A program made the position numbers and the translations under genes. A stretch of DNA of 48,156 nucleotides from Thermoplasmata archaeon (GTDB lineage Archaea; Thermoplasmatota; Thermoplasmata; Thermoplasmatales; Thermoplasmataceae): assembly GCA_021797955.1 (NCBI GenBank), contig JAJZYV010000001.1, positions 1 through 48,156 of the forward strand, read 5' to 3'. Within the stretch, counting starts at the first letter, position 1. Every line of letters begins with the position of its first letter. Shown here in pieces: positions 1 through 8,241 of the stretch. The notes beneath the pieces are model-generated. The model was not told the origin of the DNA. It did no database searches and was given only the letters and a program-made list of their open reading frames with translations.

Positions 1-486
1 AAATTTGAAGATGTCGATAACGAAGATGTCCAAAAAGTCATTTCTGAAATAGAGAGTTTCTTTAAGGAGGATGGAAAGAACCCTTATGATTTAATTGACA
101 GACTTACCACTTCCATTAGCGAAAATGCAGGAATAGTCAGGGATGCTGCCAGACTAAAGCTCGCTTTAAAGGATATAGATGAGATCAAACATGAATTTCC
201 AGAGGTCGGAACAAAGGGCCTGATACGATACAATCATGGATTACTGGGCTGTTTAGAATTGAGAAATATGCTGGTATCCTGCGAAGCTTTGGTAAAATGC
301 GCTCTGATGAGAGAGGAGAGCAGGGGTGCACATACCAGAACTGACTTCCCAAAGAAGGATCCTGAATGGAAGAAGAATATCCTTACATGGAGTGGAGAAA
401 ATGGGGAAATGATGTTCGATACAAAAGCAGTTGAGGAAATGCCAGAGGATTATAAAGCATATGTTAAGCCTGAGGTGTATGAATGA
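1..486 (+). CDS. sdhA: Succinate dehydrogenase flavoprotein subunit, C-terminal part (cut by window edge)
   Basis: This is the last 161 codons of the FAD-binding subunit of succinate dehydrogenase; the reading frame is open from base 1 and the start lies outside the window. The diagnostic segment is REESRGAHTRTDFP, the conserved C-terminal helical-domain motif with the Arg and His typical of SdhA/FrdA. The segment before it (about residues 75-100 of this fragment) matches the helical domain of the family. The stop TGA at 484-486 overlaps the ATG of sdhB (ATGA), so the two are translationally coupled. The enzyme oxidises succinate to fumarate and passes electrons to SdhB at the membrane. Assignment is secure; only the length is unknown. 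Confidence 0.95.
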   Translation, partial: KFEDVDNEDVQKVISEIESFFKEDGKNPYDLIDRLTTSISENAGIVRDAARLKLALKDIDEIKHEFPEVGTKGLIRYNHGLLGCLELRNMLVSCEALVKCALMREESRGAHTRTDFPKKDPEWKKNILTWSGENGEMMFDTKAVEEMPEDYKAYVKPEVYE

Positions 487-1235
487 GCGAAGATGTTAAA
501 ATAAAAGTTTTCAGGTTTGATCCTGAGACCGAAAAAGAGGGAAAATTTGTTGAATACAGCGTTCCAAAGGTGGATGGGATGGTTGTCCTTGACGCCGTCA
601 GATATGTGGAGGAGCATGTCGATCCAACTATTTCCATAAGATGGAACTGTAAGGCCGGCAAGTGCGGATCTTGTTCTGCTGAAATAAATGGGAGACCTTC
701 ACTTATGTGCAAAACCAGAATTGATGAGATTGGACAAGACATCAATGTTGCCCCAATGGCTGCATTTCCACTCATTAAGGACCTTGTTACTGATGTTTCC
801 AGAAATTGGGAAATTGCAAGAAAAATACCCATGTTTACACCAAGGGATAATTTAGAAAAACCTTGGAGAATCAATCCCCTTGATGTTGAAAGATCAAAGG
901 AGTTCAAGAGGTGTATAGAGTGTTTTCTTTGCATGGATGTGTGTCACGTGGTCAGGGAGCACTTTACGCCATATTTCGGACCAAGACACATAGTGAAGGC
1001 AGCATCCTGGGATATGCACCCACTGGATGGATTGGATAGGTCAAAGCTTCTCAACGATATGGGTGGAATGGGCTACTGCAACATAACAAAATGCTGCACG
1101 GAAGTTTGCCCAGAACACATACGAATAACTGATAATGCCATAATACAGGAAAAGGAGAGGGCGGTGGACAGGAAATACGATCCAATCGCGATGGTTCTAA
1201 AGAATAGGAGAGGTAAAGAAAAGGTGGTGCAGTAA
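483..1235 (+). CDS. sdhB: Succinate dehydrogenase iron-sulfur subunit
   Basis: This 250-aa protein carries electrons from FAD in SdhA to the membrane anchor. The N-terminal plant-ferredoxin-like domain binds a [2Fe-2S] cluster through C56, C61, C64 and C76 (CKAGKCGSC plus a distal Cys). The C-terminal domain has C144, C147, C150 and C154, then C199, C205 and C209. The 6- and 4-residue spacings of the last set match those that ligate the [3Fe-4S] and [4Fe-4S] centres in the family, and C204 is an extra Cys. The start ATG overlaps the sdhA stop. The membrane subunit begins immediately after the stop, so the genes form one operon. The length is normal for the family. Confidence 0.96.
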   Translation: MSEDVKIKVFRFDPETEKEGKFVEYSVPKVDGMVVLDAVRYVEEHVDPTISIRWNCKAGKCGSCSAEINGRPSLMCKTRIDEIGQDINVAPMAAFPLIKDLVTDVSRNWEIARKIPMFTPRDNLEKPWRINPLDVERSKEFKRCIECFLCMDVCHVVREHFTPYFGPRHIVKAASWDMHPLDGLDRSKLLNDMGGMGYCNITKCCTEVCPEHIRITDNAIIQEKERAVDRKYDPIAMVLKNRRGKEKVVQ

Positions 1236-1985
1236 ATGTCTTTTAGTACTAAAGAAGAAACAAAAATGGAAAAAATAGCAAAATTCCCGAGAGAGTTTGG
1301 CGAAATCAGATTCTGGTCATTTGTATTCGTTGCCCTTTTAGCCATATATTTGATGAGCACTTTCGATCTATCAAAGCCCATAGATGGATTAACAGATCCA
1401 TTCTACTCGCCTACAATACTAGTGCTTCCACTCGTGGCTGGATTCAGGGCAACTTGCTATGCATACAGGAAGGATTACCATAGGCATCTTTTTAGACATC
1501 CTGTTGCCTGCGGCGTGACAAATTTCAGCAACGTCTCAAAGAAGGATGACCTTTCTGGAGAAAAAAGAGGAAGACTTTATTCTGGAGAAACAAGTATTTT
1601 CAGGCTTGAAAACCTACACAGATACTTCTGGTACACAGCAGTCGCAATATTACCATTCTTCTACTATGACATATTTATTGCACTTGACTACAAGGGCGAT
1701 TTTACACTGGGAGCGCTCCTTCTAATACTGAACACGCTATGGGTTACTATTTACACATTCTCCTGCCATTTCTTCAGACATGCTACTGGAGGAAATGTTG
1801 ATTGTTACAGTTGCCCTGTAAACAAGAAAAGTTTCAGGAGGTCCTTCTTTAATGGAGTCACAAAATTAAACGACCACCATGAAATAATGGCATGGGTGAG
1901 CCTTGCTTCATTCTTCCTTGTAGATCTTTACATAAGAGGAGTTGCTGCACACTTGTTTGTGAATCCAGTGCTATTTGGGTTGTGA
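1236..1985 (+). CDS. sdhC: Succinate dehydrogenase membrane anchor, Cys/His-rich five-helix type
   Basis: This 249-aa membrane protein follows sdhB without a gap. Hydrophobic segments lie at about 27-45, 58-74, 131-150, 158-180 and 218-238, five in all, more than the three of a classical SdhC. Conserved-looking metal-ligand candidates are C74, H82/H84/H88, C92, H128, C177-H178, H182, C190 and C193, and H214-H215. From memory the pattern (RATCYAYRK, then SCHFFRH, then LNDHHE) resembles the anchor of actinobacterial Sdh1-type enzymes. For one of these a membrane-embedded Rieske-type [2Fe-2S] cluster has been reported in place of haem. The anchor role is firm from context. The cofactor is an inference from the Cys/His pattern. 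Confidence 0.85.
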   Translation: MSFSTKEETKMEKIAKFPREFGEIRFWSFVFVALLAIYLMSTFDLSKPIDGLTDPFYSPTILVLPLVAGFRATCYAYRKDYHRHLFRHPVACGVTNFSNVSKKDDLSGEKRGRLYSGETSIFRLENLHRYFWYTAVAILPFFYYDIFIALDYKGDFTLGALLLILNTLWVTIYTFSCHFFRHATGGNVDCYSCPVNKKSFRRSFFNGVTKLNDHHEIMAWVSLASFFLVDLYIRGVAAHLFVNPVLFGL

Positions 1986-1990
1986 TTGAT

Positions 1991-2161
1991 ATGATGAAAC
2001 TAATGAAAGCAAGTCTAAGATATCCACTATTCTTTCTAGGGATATTACTGATAGAAGTGGGTGGACTTTATTATAAATTTGTAAGCCAGAATGTAACAAA
2101 CACTGCATATTTTGTCATTGTTGGATTTATAGTGTTTCTGTTATCAATAGTAACACCATAA
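1991..2161 (+). CDS. Small membrane protein, candidate fourth succinate dehydrogenase subunit
   Basis: This 56-aa protein has two hydrophobic segments, at about residues 12-27 and 39-54, separated by a short polar loop. It starts five bases after the sdhC stop at the first of two consecutive ATG codons. A GTG nine bases upstream, overlapping the sdhC stop, is an alternative start. Position and topology suggest the small accessory anchor of the complex (SdhD/SdhF-like). It has no motif that proves this and no His that would act as a haem ligand. It is the last gene of the operon; a new promoter follows at about 2170. Confidence 0.65.
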   Translation: MMKLMKASLRYPLFFLGILLIEVGGLYYKFVSQNVTNTAYFVIVGFIVFLLSIVTP

Positions 2162-2167
2162 TTTACA

Positions 2168-2181
2168 CAATATTTTTTTAC
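2168..2181 (+). promoter_or_regulatory. TATA box upstream of the Sm-like gene
   Basis: The AT-rich element (CAATATTTTTTTAC) is centred about 26 nt before the ATG at 2201. With no Shine-Dalgarno sequence before that ATG, this is the spacing expected of a leaderless archaeal transcript. Confidence 0.45.
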
Positions 2182-2200
2182 AATTCAATCATTTAGTTGT

Positions 2201-2404
2201 ATGAATTTAAATGAACTTGTAGGTAAGGAAGTTAGGGCACTCATATTGGGTCAATATCAGGAGTCACTGACACCAGAACTTTATTTCAAGGGAACTTTGG
2301 TCGGCATTGATCAATCCATTTACATTATAGAAACTGAGGATGACAGTGGAAAAAAGAGAAATGCATGCATTCCAATCATGCAATGTGTACTTTCAACAGT
2401 CTAA
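2201..2404 (+). CDS. Small Sm/SH3-barrel-like protein of unknown function
   Basis: This 67-aa protein is not recognised with certainty. Its strand pattern is compatible with a small Sm-like or SH3-like beta barrel. A helix comes first (residues 1-20), then a KGTLVGID turn, an IYIIETEDD strand, a GKKRN turn and a final hydrophobic strand. The KGTLVGID...IIE pattern resembles the Sm1 motif, where a Gly and an Asp are placed similarly. The Sm2 motif is not convincing. The MscS gene starts 10 bases after its stop, so the two are probably co-transcribed. An RNA-binding role is only a possibility. Confidence 0.6.
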   Translation: MNLNELVGKEVRALILGQYQESLTPELYFKGTLVGIDQSIYIIETEDDSGKKRNACIPIMQCVLSTV

Positions 2405-2413
2405 GGATGGATC

Positions 2414-3328
2414 ATGGATAAAAATCTCAAGAAGATATGGGAATATACCAGCACCTTGGCATTACTATTTGGGGCCATTTTCCTGTTCACATACTTTCTT
2501 TCTCAGTACATTCTAAAACTCCCAGGTATTATTTCTACCACTGTAGATATTGCTCTTACATTAACCGCAATAATCATTTTTTTCAGGTTGATTAAAAGAC
2601 TGATTTATTCTGGGAAGATTATCAAAGGTGATAGAACGAGGCAGGTTGCTGCCTATTTTCTAATCAACATTCTAATGTATCTATCCATTAGCCTTGTTGT
2701 GATATCGGCCTTTGATGTAAACCTCACTTCTCTAGTGACAGGAAGTTTGTTCCTTACAGCTATTCTTGCACTCGCGGGACAGGGTGTAATAATGAATATA
2801 CTGGGAGCTTTATTGATTGAGTATACAAAACCAATGAAAGAAGGAGAGGTTATATGGTTATTTCCATGGAGTTCCTCTAGTCCAATGTTAACCGCCCAAC
2901 TTGCAGTGATTTCCCAGAAATATTATTCCAAGGATATACTGTACTCACAGGGAATTGTGGGGAAATATATGGATACAACAATAACTTACACTACAATAAT
3001 AGATAGCAGTGGAGTGGTTATAAAAATACCCAATTCCTTGATCGCACTTGGAGCATATCAGATAAGAAGAACCTTTGAAATGCCATTCAAACTTAGATAT
3101 GAATTCCCAAAAACAGTTTCTATTGATTTGGTTAAAAATGTCATTACTGAAGAGTTTTCAAAAATGGGTATAGAGAATGATAAGATTCAAAACTTCGTGG
3201 ATGAAACTACTCTCAACACCTACGTCCTAAAAATATCAGTTTTTGTCGATTCTGCAGAGGATCATAGGACTGAAATTGTGTCGAGACTTGGAAGAAGTTT
3301 AGAAAAATTTAGAGCAACATTGCTTTAA
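2414..3328 (+). CDS. MscS-family mechanosensitive ion channel (copy 1)
   Basis: This 304-aa membrane protein has about four N-terminal hydrophobic helices. The MscS pore helix TM3 is at about 103-137 (small residues and Gln in LALAGQGVIMNILGALL), followed by the beta domain entry (PMKEGEVIW) and the second beta motif VVIKIPNSLI at about 201-210. It releases solutes on hypo-osmotic shock in the family. Between the first strand and the rest of the beta domain (about 149-180) there is an extra stretch not present in classical MscS. The same position is expanded in the next gene, its paralogue. An AAGGATGGATC element precedes the ATG. Confidence 0.88.
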   Translation: MDKNLKKIWEYTSTLALLFGAIFLFTYFLSQYILKLPGIISTTVDIALTLTAIIIFFRLIKRLIYSGKIIKGDRTRQVAAYFLINILMYLSISLVVISAFDVNLTSLVTGSLFLTAILALAGQGVIMNILGALLIEYTKPMKEGEVIWLFPWSSSSPMLTAQLAVISQKYYSKDILYSQGIVGKYMDTTITYTTIIDSSGVVIKIPNSLIALGAYQIRRTFEMPFKLRYEFPKTVSIDLVKNVITEEFSKMGIENDKIQNFVDETTLNTYVLKISVFVDSAEDHRTEIVSRLGRSLEKFRATLL

Positions 3329-3332
3329 AACT

Positions 3333-3346
3333 GAATATTTTTTAAC
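3333..3346 (+). promoter_or_regulatory. TATA box of the second MscS gene
   Basis: GAATATTTTTTAACC-like sequence lies with its centre about 26 nt before the ATG at 3366, and there is no clear ribosome binding site. The second channel may therefore have its own leaderless transcript. Confidence 0.45.
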
Positions 3347-3365
3347 CTTAATTCAATAAAGCGCC

Positions 3366-4298
3366 ATGGGAAGGATCAGAACACTATTTTCCATAGGAGC
3401 ACTGGTAGCAGTTCTAGTTGTACTCCTTGCCGTTGTTTACTCGTTTAAACAAATTTTTGCGCTGTTACCAGCCAACTACGCAAAAGCAATTAATGGTGTG
3501 ATCGGGTACTCCAAGTTCATAGATGCCATAATCATAGCCATAGTCTCGTACTTCATTATCCGTGTGATTCTTTCTTATCTGAGTAGATTTCTTTCCAAGT
3601 TCCTTGAGAGGTCTACTCTTCATCCCATAATTTTCACAGTAAGGCTAGTTGGATATTTCATAATTGCACTGGCCGTAGTCTCCGCCCTTGGAATAAATGT
3701 ATCTTCCATTATACTGGGAAGTACTTTTCTAGCTGCAGTGCTTGGGCTGGCAACTCAGAGTGTGCTGGCAAACCAATTCGCAGGTCTTTTGCTGATAGTT
3801 ACAAGACCGTTTAAGATAGGGGATAAGGTTTGGATTCATGCCTGGCAATTCGGCATTGCCTATGGGGTAATAGCCCCAAAATATTTCTCGAGTGATTTTC
3901 TTTATAACAACGGATTTTCTGGAACTGTGATGGACATAAGCATAAATTATACCACCCTTCTTACAGATGGGGGAGAAATAGTTAAAATAGCAAACAATGT
4001 GCTGACACAGGGTGCGTATAGAAAAGTATCAAAAACACCCTCGGTGCAGGTAAGGTATGAAATTCCCAAATACCTCAATTTTGACCAGGTAAAAAATGAG
4101 ATTCTCAATCAGATTAAAAAATTTGAAGAGATAAAGGGAGAACCATTTCTCGCAATTGATGAAACCACCCTTAACACGTACGTCATATTGATCAAGGGAA
4201 CATTTCTTACGAGTGATCCAGCAATCATAAGGGGAAAGATTCTGGAAATGCTTATAAAAATAGTTGAATCCAAGCGTCTTCCTTCAAATCAAACATGA
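3366..4298 (+). CDS. MscS-family mechanosensitive ion channel (copy 2)
   Basis: This 310-aa paralogue of the preceding gene has hydrophobic helices at about 9-30, 50-72 and 90-109. Pore helix TM3 lies at about 112-147 (LGLATQSVLANQFAGLLL). The canonical PFKIGDKVWI at about 148-157 leads into the beta domain, and the EIVKIANNVL strand lies near 204-213. As in copy 1, roughly 26 extra residues (about 158-183, containing PKYFSSDFLYNNGFSG) are inserted in the first beta hairpin. The C-termini share DETTLNTYV. The family assignment is firm. The two may form separate or mixed heptamers, which the sequence cannot decide. Confidence 0.9.
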   Translation: MGRIRTLFSIGALVAVLVVLLAVVYSFKQIFALLPANYAKAINGVIGYSKFIDAIIIAIVSYFIIRVILSYLSRFLSKFLERSTLHPIIFTVRLVGYFIIALAVVSALGINVSSIILGSTFLAAVLGLATQSVLANQFAGLLLIVTRPFKIGDKVWIHAWQFGIAYGVIAPKYFSSDFLYNNGFSGTVMDISINYTTLLTDGGEIVKIANNVLTQGAYRKVSKTPSVQVRYEIPKYLNFDQVKNEILNQIKKFEEIKGEPFLAIDETTLNTYVILIKGTFLTSDPAIIRGKILEMLIKIVESKRLPSNQT

Positions 4299-4341
4299 CA
4301 TCATACATAGGATAAAGTAGAGGATTAAATTCTCTTTCATT

Positions 4342-5478
4342 ATGAGTTTTACATTCAAAGATAGGATAGGTCTAACCATATTTGGATCTTCCCATGGTGA
4401 AGCTGTTGGTGTCGTACTGGATGGAATTCCTTCAGGATTTAAAATTGATAAAGAAGATATAAATAAATGGTTGAAACGAAGAGCTCCAGGGAAGAGCAGC
4501 TTAACTAGCCAAAGAAAGGAGTCCGATGAATGTGAAATTATCTCAGGCCTTAAAGACAATTTCACGGATGGGGGATCGATTACAATAGTAATGAAAAATC
4601 AGGATCAGATAGGAAGACATTATGACGAGATTAAAAATAATCCCAGGCCGGGACACGGAGACTTAAGCCTGTACATGAAATACGGTCCTTTCAGGAATTA
4701 TTCTGGAGGGGGGTTTTTATCCGGAAGAATGACTGCCCCACTGGTTGCAGCAGGATCGATTTCGGCACAGATTCTTTTGACTCTTGGTATTAGGATTTCG
4801 AGTTATATTGATTCCATGGGAGACATTGAATTGAGGGATCACTCTTTTAGGGGTGAGGAGGATGTATATTCCAGAGAAAGCAGGATACCTGACGAAAATG
4901 CAAACCTCAGGGCAATAGAACTGATAAAGAAGCTTCAAGCAGAGGGGGATTCTGTAGGTGCTTCCATAAGAACAGTTATACAATCTGTTCCGAGTGCAAT
5001 TGGAGAACCCTTTTTTGACTCTGTCGAATCTATTATTTCTCACCTCATGTTTTCCATACCTGGAGTGAAGGGGATCGAATTTGGTTCAGGATTTGATTTA
5101 ACAAAAATGAAAGGGAGCAAGTCAAATGAGGCATTTGTATTAACAGAAGGAGTCATAAATACCGCAACCAATCATAATGGTGGCATCCTGGGTGGTATAA
5201 CATATGGTGATCCAATCGATTTTAGAATTGCAATGAAGCCAACATCATCAATCAGAGGGGAGCAGAAGACTATCAACGTTGAAACTATGGTTCCTTCAAC
5301 CATATCTGTTGTGGGAAGACATGATCCATGCATTGCCATAAGGGCGGTACCAGTAGTTCAATGCCTGACTGCCTTCGCCATCCTTGATCTTTACCTGAGA
5401 AGACAGTCATCTTATAAAGGGAATTTTGAAAATGATGCCAGTTATGGAAAGTATGAAGGGAATCACGAAAGTGAGTGA
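4342..5478 (+). CDS. aroC: Chorismate synthase
   Basis: This enzyme makes chorismate from 5-enolpyruvylshikimate-3-phosphate, the last step of the shikimate pathway, using reduced FMN. The 378-aa protein has the family signatures: GSSHGEAVGV near residues 15-24, PGHGDLSL, the FSGR-like GGGFLSGRMTAPLVAAG, and the C-terminal RHDPCIAIRAVPV. The length is normal for the family. No other shikimate genes are nearby. The last 72 bases overlap the 3' end of the convergent DUF2070 gene; the tail after the final conserved helix is hydrophilic and poorly constrained. Confidence 0.96.
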   Translation: MSFTFKDRIGLTIFGSSHGEAVGVVLDGIPSGFKIDKEDINKWLKRRAPGKSSLTSQRKESDECEIISGLKDNFTDGGSITIVMKNQDQIGRHYDEIKNNPRPGHGDLSLYMKYGPFRNYSGGGFLSGRMTAPLVAAGSISAQILLTLGIRISSYIDSMGDIELRDHSFRGEEDVYSRESRIPDENANLRAIELIKKLQAEGDSVGASIRTVIQSVPSAIGEPFFDSVESIISHLMFSIPGVKGIEFGSGFDLTKMKGSKSNEAFVLTEGVINTATNHNGGILGGITYGDPIDFRIAMKPTSSIRGEQKTINVETMVPSTISVVGRHDPCIAIRAVPVVQCLTAFAILDLYLRRQSSYKGNFENDASYGKYEGNHESE

Positions 5479-7134
5479 AACCGTAGTAAAGGCGATATAC
5501 TTAGCCCTTTTTATTGAATGAAACACCATATCCATCAGTTCATTGTAGGAGTTTTCAGATCCCATATTTACATTTACATCTGCGCTTCCATGTATGAATT
5601 CCACGTCTTCCAGGTCATCAATTGCATTGTTTAATATCCCTTCAAATTTTCCAGCCAGTTCCATAATGTCGTCTTTCTCTCCGAGAGGATTCATATCCAG
5701 TCCACTTTGGTTAACTATATGATTGTCTGTTGTGTATATTGCAAGATAGTCCAGCTTTTCGCTGACCTTTTTCCGAATTGCTTTCATCAAGTCTCCAGTG
5801 ATGTTATTGGAATCTGTTAAAAGGATTCCAAACATTCTATCATCGATCCTAAAGACGCATGCTTGTCCTCCCATTGGGCCGATTGCATTGGAGTTTATCT
5901 GTGCGCGAAAATAACCCATCTTAGCTGGATGAGTAGGGGTTATTTTTGTAAACACATCTTCAATGGTTGACCTGAATGGAGATAGGTCAGTAATCGCATC
6001 TCCAGCATGCTGGAAATTATTTTGGCCATCCAACACGTCTAGCATTATTCCTTTGCTTTTCATATTTTTCATCAATTCTAGGCCCTGTGTTATTTCAATG
6101 TCATCAAATTTTCTTTCTCCAGGGTTCAATGCTACGAAACCGAAATCCCCATAAACCATCCCGTCAATTATTATTCCGTCCTTTTCCTCGTGCGTGAAGA
6201 ATGACATCGTATTAGATCTGGAATTACCTCCCCAGTTTGATTTTATTCCCTCAGCTATGTTTTCAATATCAATATCTCCTGAGCAGTTGTTGTTATTTGT
6301 TGTACTTGTGTGAAAAACAAGAAGATCTCCACCAATACCACTCATCTTCTCTTGAAGCCTCACAGGAAGATTGCTTGTGCCCACCGTCCCAAAGGGTCCT
6401 GGATGAATATACGGGAACACAAATGTACACTTTTCAGTGCCTTTAGGATTAAGAATCCTTATGAAATTTACTGGAACTGATCTCTTTTCCGAATAAATTT
6501 TGCTGAAAAATCTGTTTCCAAAGTGAGCATAGTTTGGGTTAGTAGAACTGTAAAGGAAGAACTTGATGAGATTTCTTGGTTCTTCCTTATACTTACTCTT
6601 GAATTTTTCGGTCGATTTAATTATCATAAGATATGCAAGGTAGGTTGAGATAAGGCCGTAAATAATTGTTTCAACCAGCACCGTATAGTCAGAATAGAAA
6701 ACATAAAATGGTGTGAAAGACAGGGTAAATGCTAGGGCGCTTACATAATTAACACTGTCATCATCTGACAGATATGTGTAGAAAACAAGAAATCTGAAGT
6801 ATGAAGTGAATGAAAGAGAGATAGCTATATTTTGAGTCACTAAGAAGGGAAATGCTACCTGGAAGATTACGAAAACGAGATAGAATATTACCATTGAAAT
6901 AGCCAGTAAAAAAGCATTCTTCTTCAGATTCAGATTTGACTTAAATTTTTTTGACAATATATGATCAATGAAAAGTGTAATTGCACCTGTCAGAATGATC
7001 AACAGGAAGGCCTTGGTTAAATTGAATGTTCTGAAAAATTCTATTAAAAAAATAATTAACAATACAGAAAATGATGTGGAAAGTGGGGGTGCTCGCTTTA
7101 TATACTTTGTAAGATCTGAAAATGTTCTCTGCAT
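5407..7134 (-). CDS. DUF2070 family integral membrane protein
   Basis: This 575-aa protein has five to seven N-terminal hydrophobic helices (to about residue 175). A large soluble part follows, then one C-terminal hydrophobic hairpin at about 548-575. The soluble part contains YIHPGPFG, a STTNNNN stretch and GPMGGQACVF, features of the archaeal DUF2070 family. HPGP and several Asp/His residues could bind metal. The biochemical function is unknown. It is the last gene of a minus-strand operon (38 nt after the ATP-NAD kinase-like gene), and its end overlaps aroC by 72 bases. Confidence 0.82.
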   Translation of the reverse strand: MQRTFSDLTKYIKRAPPLSTSFSVLLIIFLIEFFRTFNLTKAFLLIILTGAITLFIDHILSKKFKSNLNLKKNAFLLAISMVIFYLVFVIFQVAFPFLVTQNIAISLSFTSYFRFLVFYTYLSDDDSVNYVSALAFTLSFTPFYVFYSDYTVLVETIIYGLISTYLAYLMIIKSTEKFKSKYKEEPRNLIKFFLYSSTNPNYAHFGNRFFSKIYSEKRSVPVNFIRILNPKGTEKCTFVFPYIHPGPFGTVGTSNLPVRLQEKMSGIGGDLLVFHTSTTNNNNCSGDIDIENIAEGIKSNWGGNSRSNTMSFFTHEEKDGIIIDGMVYGDFGFVALNPGERKFDDIEITQGLELMKNMKSKGIMLDVLDGQNNFQHAGDAITDLSPFRSTIEDVFTKITPTHPAKMGYFRAQINSNAIGPMGGQACVFRIDDRMFGILLTDSNNITGDLMKAIRKKVSEKLDYLAIYTTDNHIVNQSGLDMNPLGEKDDIMELAGKFEGILNNAIDDLEDVEFIHGSADVNVNMGSENSYNELMDMVFHSIKRAKYIAFTTVSLTFVIPFILSITGIIFKIPFIR

Positions 7135-7172
7135 CTAGGAATGACCCATGTTAGTATTCAATTTAAATTATC

Positions 7173-8237
7173 CTATATTATCAGTGGGATCATTTTAAAG
7201 TTGCCGTATCCGGTCAAAACCTTGAGATATTTTCCAAAGAAATCCTCCTCTATGCCTTCTACATCATACACAAGTCCTGTAATTGTTTCCAATTTTCGTT
7301 CAGATGAAACTACGATTATGTTATTTTTCCCTGCCCTTTTGATCGCTCTTGCGTCTATCTGCCTATTCCCTCTCCCAAGAAAAAAACCATTGCCCGCATA
7401 TGGAGACACTACAATTTTAAGTGATACTCCCTCATCAATGAACTTTTCGAAATCCTGTGGAAAGTAGTTACTCTTAATCAACTTGCCATTCCTGATAAGA
7501 TCAACCTGAAATACTGTTGTTTCAAGTCCCAGATATTCCATGATCCCCTTACAGGTTGACCCCGTTCCAACGAGATAATATGAGGAATCCATGTTATCTG
7601 CAATGTATTCTGCTATACTGTCTTCGCTCCATTTATAAGACACCATCTTTGGATCCTTGTGAATACCTGGAGCAGATAGGCTTTTCAATTTTCCGTACCT
7701 CCTGATTTCCAGATCACCGTGCTCCATTTTTTCCTCATTTGCATCTTCAATAATCGCCTGAACTATTTTTCCCTTTCCCGCTGAAAATAGATCCAGAAGA
7801 TATGATGCCTCTTCAGGATCTCTGGCAAAAACGGAACTGTACATCTTCATTCCAGAAGGGATGCCCAAAACAGGGATATCCGGTTTGACTGAGAATATAT
7901 CCCTGGCAGTGCCATCACCACCAGCGAACAGAATCACATCACATACGTTCTCTGCCATTTTGACGAATTTAATTGTGTCATCCATTGTGCTGTTATCTGC
8001 GCTTTCATAAATCACTTCAACATCCTGAAACTCAGCGTTCTTCAGGACAGTTTCTCCCATATCACCTGAAGCAGTTTTAAATTTGTAATATCTGTTGAGA
8101 GATTCCAAGAATTTCATTGCCCTTCCTGCGGCATAATTAAATTTTGGAACATCTCCGATTCTATCAGATCCGTTCTTCCTATAATTGATTCCTTCCCCGG
8201 CTTTAGGATTTATGAAGAACCCAATCGTTAAAGTCAT
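7173..8237 (-). CDS. ATP-NAD kinase-like protein (COG3199 type)
   Basis: This 354-aa protein belongs to the NAD/diacylglycerol kinase superfamily. It begins with GFFINPKAGEG (about residues 5-15) and carries the nucleotide-binding FAGGDGTARD motif near residue 105, followed by VLGIPSGMKMYS. The next domain includes YYLVGTGSTCKGIMEYLG. COG3199 members are annotated as ATP-NAD kinases, but substrate specificity is rarely proven. The polyphosphate- or ATP-dependent phosphorylation of NAD is therefore inferred. The gene starts 4 nt after the S2P-like gene stop, indicating one transcript. Confidence 0.8.
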   Translation of the reverse strand: MTLTIGFFINPKAGEGINYRKNGSDRIGDVPKFNYAAGRAMKFLESLNRYYKFKTASGDMGETVLKNAEFQDVEVIYESADNSTMDDTIKFVKMAENVCDVILFAGGDGTARDIFSVKPDIPVLGIPSGMKMYSSVFARDPEEASYLLDLFSAGKGKIVQAIIEDANEEKMEHGDLEIRRYGKLKSLSAPGIHKDPKMVSYKWSEDSIAEYIADNMDSSYYLVGTGSTCKGIMEYLGLETTVFQVDLIRNGKLIKSNYFPQDFEKFIDEGVSLKIVVSPYAGNGFFLGRGNRQIDARAIKRAGKNNIIVVSSERKLETITGLVYDVEGIEEDFFGKYLKVLTGYGNFKMIPLII

Positions 8238-8241
8238 TTAC

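Noticed and set aside
464..934. 156-codon minus-strand open frame opposite sdhB
   Set aside because: It lies wholly inside sdhB, whose Fe-S motifs are unambiguous, and its translation has no recognisable domain.
7141..7467. 108-codon plus-strand frame opposite the ATP-NAD kinase-like gene
   Set aside because: Shadow of the minus-strand gene, which has GGDGTARD and correct family layout.
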